Source: Clostridia bacterium
Lineage (GTDB): Bacteria > Bacillota > Clostridia > Christensenellales > Aristaeellaceae
Direction: 5' to 3'
Length of the DNA: 64,000 nt
Assembly (NCBI GenBank): GCA_017524725.1
Contig: JAFXUZ010000087.1
Location: forward strand, 1 to 64,000
The notes below the pieces were generated by a model that was not told the origin of the DNA, did no database searches, and was given only the letters and a program-made list of their open reading frames with translations. This document shows positions 63,696 through 64,000 of the stretch, one piece after another. The translations under genes were made by a program, and so were the position numbers. Numbering within the stretch: the stretch's first letter is position 1; each line of letters begins with the position of its first letter.

Positions 63696-64000
63696 ATGTT
63701 AAAAGATTACGAGACAGATAAACCTGTCCTTGAAACTGACAGGCTGATTATTCGAACTCTTAACGAAGCAGATGTACCAGATTTGAAAGAATGGCTGGGG
63801 AGAGATGAAATTTATACCTATTGGGGAAGAAAAGCAAGCAAGGGAGAGAAAAATCCTGAACTTATGTTTATTGATCCCCGTCCTTGGGTAAAGAGAAAAC
63901 CTTCTCCTGATTTTGATTGGGGAATTGTATTAAAAGAATCCAATAAAGTGGTAGGCATGATTGCGGTATTTGATATCCAAAATGCCAGAATGGGTGATAT
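63696..64000 (+). CDS. GNAT family N-acetyltransferase, 3' end beyond window
   Basis: The first 101 residues are visible. The reading frame starts at an ATG behind GGAGG (63687-63691). Residues KPVLETDRLIIRTLNEADVPDLKEWL are the typical RimJ/RimL-type GNAT N-terminus; the acetyl-CoA region and the end lie past the window. Base composition is clearly AT-rich compared with the rest, consistent with recent transfer. Substrate unknown; this group acetylates ribosomal protein N-termini or small-molecule amines. Confidence 0.85.
   Translation, partial: MLKDYETDKPVLETDRLIIRTLNEADVPDLKEWLGRDEIYTYWGRKASKGEKNPELMFIDPRPWVKRKPSPDFDWGIVLKESNKVVGMIAVFDIQNARMGD

Overview
The window looks like chromosome from an uncultured, anaerobic, Gram-positive bacterium of the class Clostridia (Firmicutes), probably a gut species. 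DNA is GC-rich (roughly 60% by eye), ribosome binding sites are strong AGGAGG/GGGAGG types, and promoters are sigma-A-like with TTGACA/TATAAT boxes 17 bases apart. Anaerobic markers are a monomeric [FeFe] hydrogenase, rubrerythrin and rubredoxin. A SpoVB-like flippase and a GerMN-domain protein hint at a spore-forming ancestry. No rRNA, tRNA, CRISPR array or complete insertion sequence was seen. The order Christensenellales or a relative is a guess, not a demonstrated placement.

Layout. Bases 1-269 hold a gene-free nest of perfect hairpins. 270-4398 (minus) carries a B12-binding radical SAM protein, an XRE/DUF2975 regulatory pair, a small unknown protein, a YitT/YczE-type membrane protein and a metallo-beta-lactamase-fold hydrolase. 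4590-7389 (plus) is an operon of a flavin reductase, a secreted alpha/beta hydrolase and a MATE exporter. 7448-14790 (minus) carries a fucose-isomerase-type enzyme with its DUF4867 partner, a large BspA-like leucine-rich-repeat surface protein with an internal duplication, a LOG-family protein and dUTPase. 14950-17039 (plus) has a MraY/WecA-type transferase and an M20 peptidase.

17117-25970 is a mannan-utilisation locus. An alpha-galactosidase (plus an M14 carboxypeptidase) is divergent from a LacI-type regulator, followed by an operon of beta-1,4-mannooligosaccharide phosphorylase (GH130), a CE2-like acetyl esterase, an AGE-family (cellobiose 2-)epimerase and mannosylglucose phosphorylase (GH130). 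Together they would remove galactose and acetyl groups from imported mannooligosaccharides, epimerise mannobiose to mannosylglucose and split both phosphorolytically. No transporter or endomannanase is in view.

26147-31014 (plus) has pyruvate kinase, a P-loop protein, threonine synthase, a small membrane protein and a pRiA4b ORF-3-like protein. 31149-34106 (plus) contains three tandem paralogues of a secreted family I do not recognise, each with its own promoter: the best candidate here for undescribed biology. An E2-like acyltransferase lacking the catalytic histidine follows. 35238-42141 (minus) has rubrerythrin, DUF3783, a U32 peptidase, the KtrA/KtrB potassium system and an HtrA-type protease. 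42482-50830 (plus) has gyrB-gyrA, a SpoVB-like flippase, rubredoxin with unusual cysteine spacing, an AEC transporter and a CBM9-like protein.

50923-58244 (minus) is an envelope cluster: a 13-repeat protein with a peptidoglycan-binding domain, a membrane protein ending in a small Cys motif, a DUF6062 protein and a GerMN lipoprotein-like protein. 58372-62114 (minus) has a sugar-transfer ATP-grasp protein, YchF and the hydrogenase. The right edge (62358-64000, plus) has an RlmD-type rRNA methyltransferase whose tail turns AT-rich and looks decayed, then a GNAT acetyltransferase cut by the window end.
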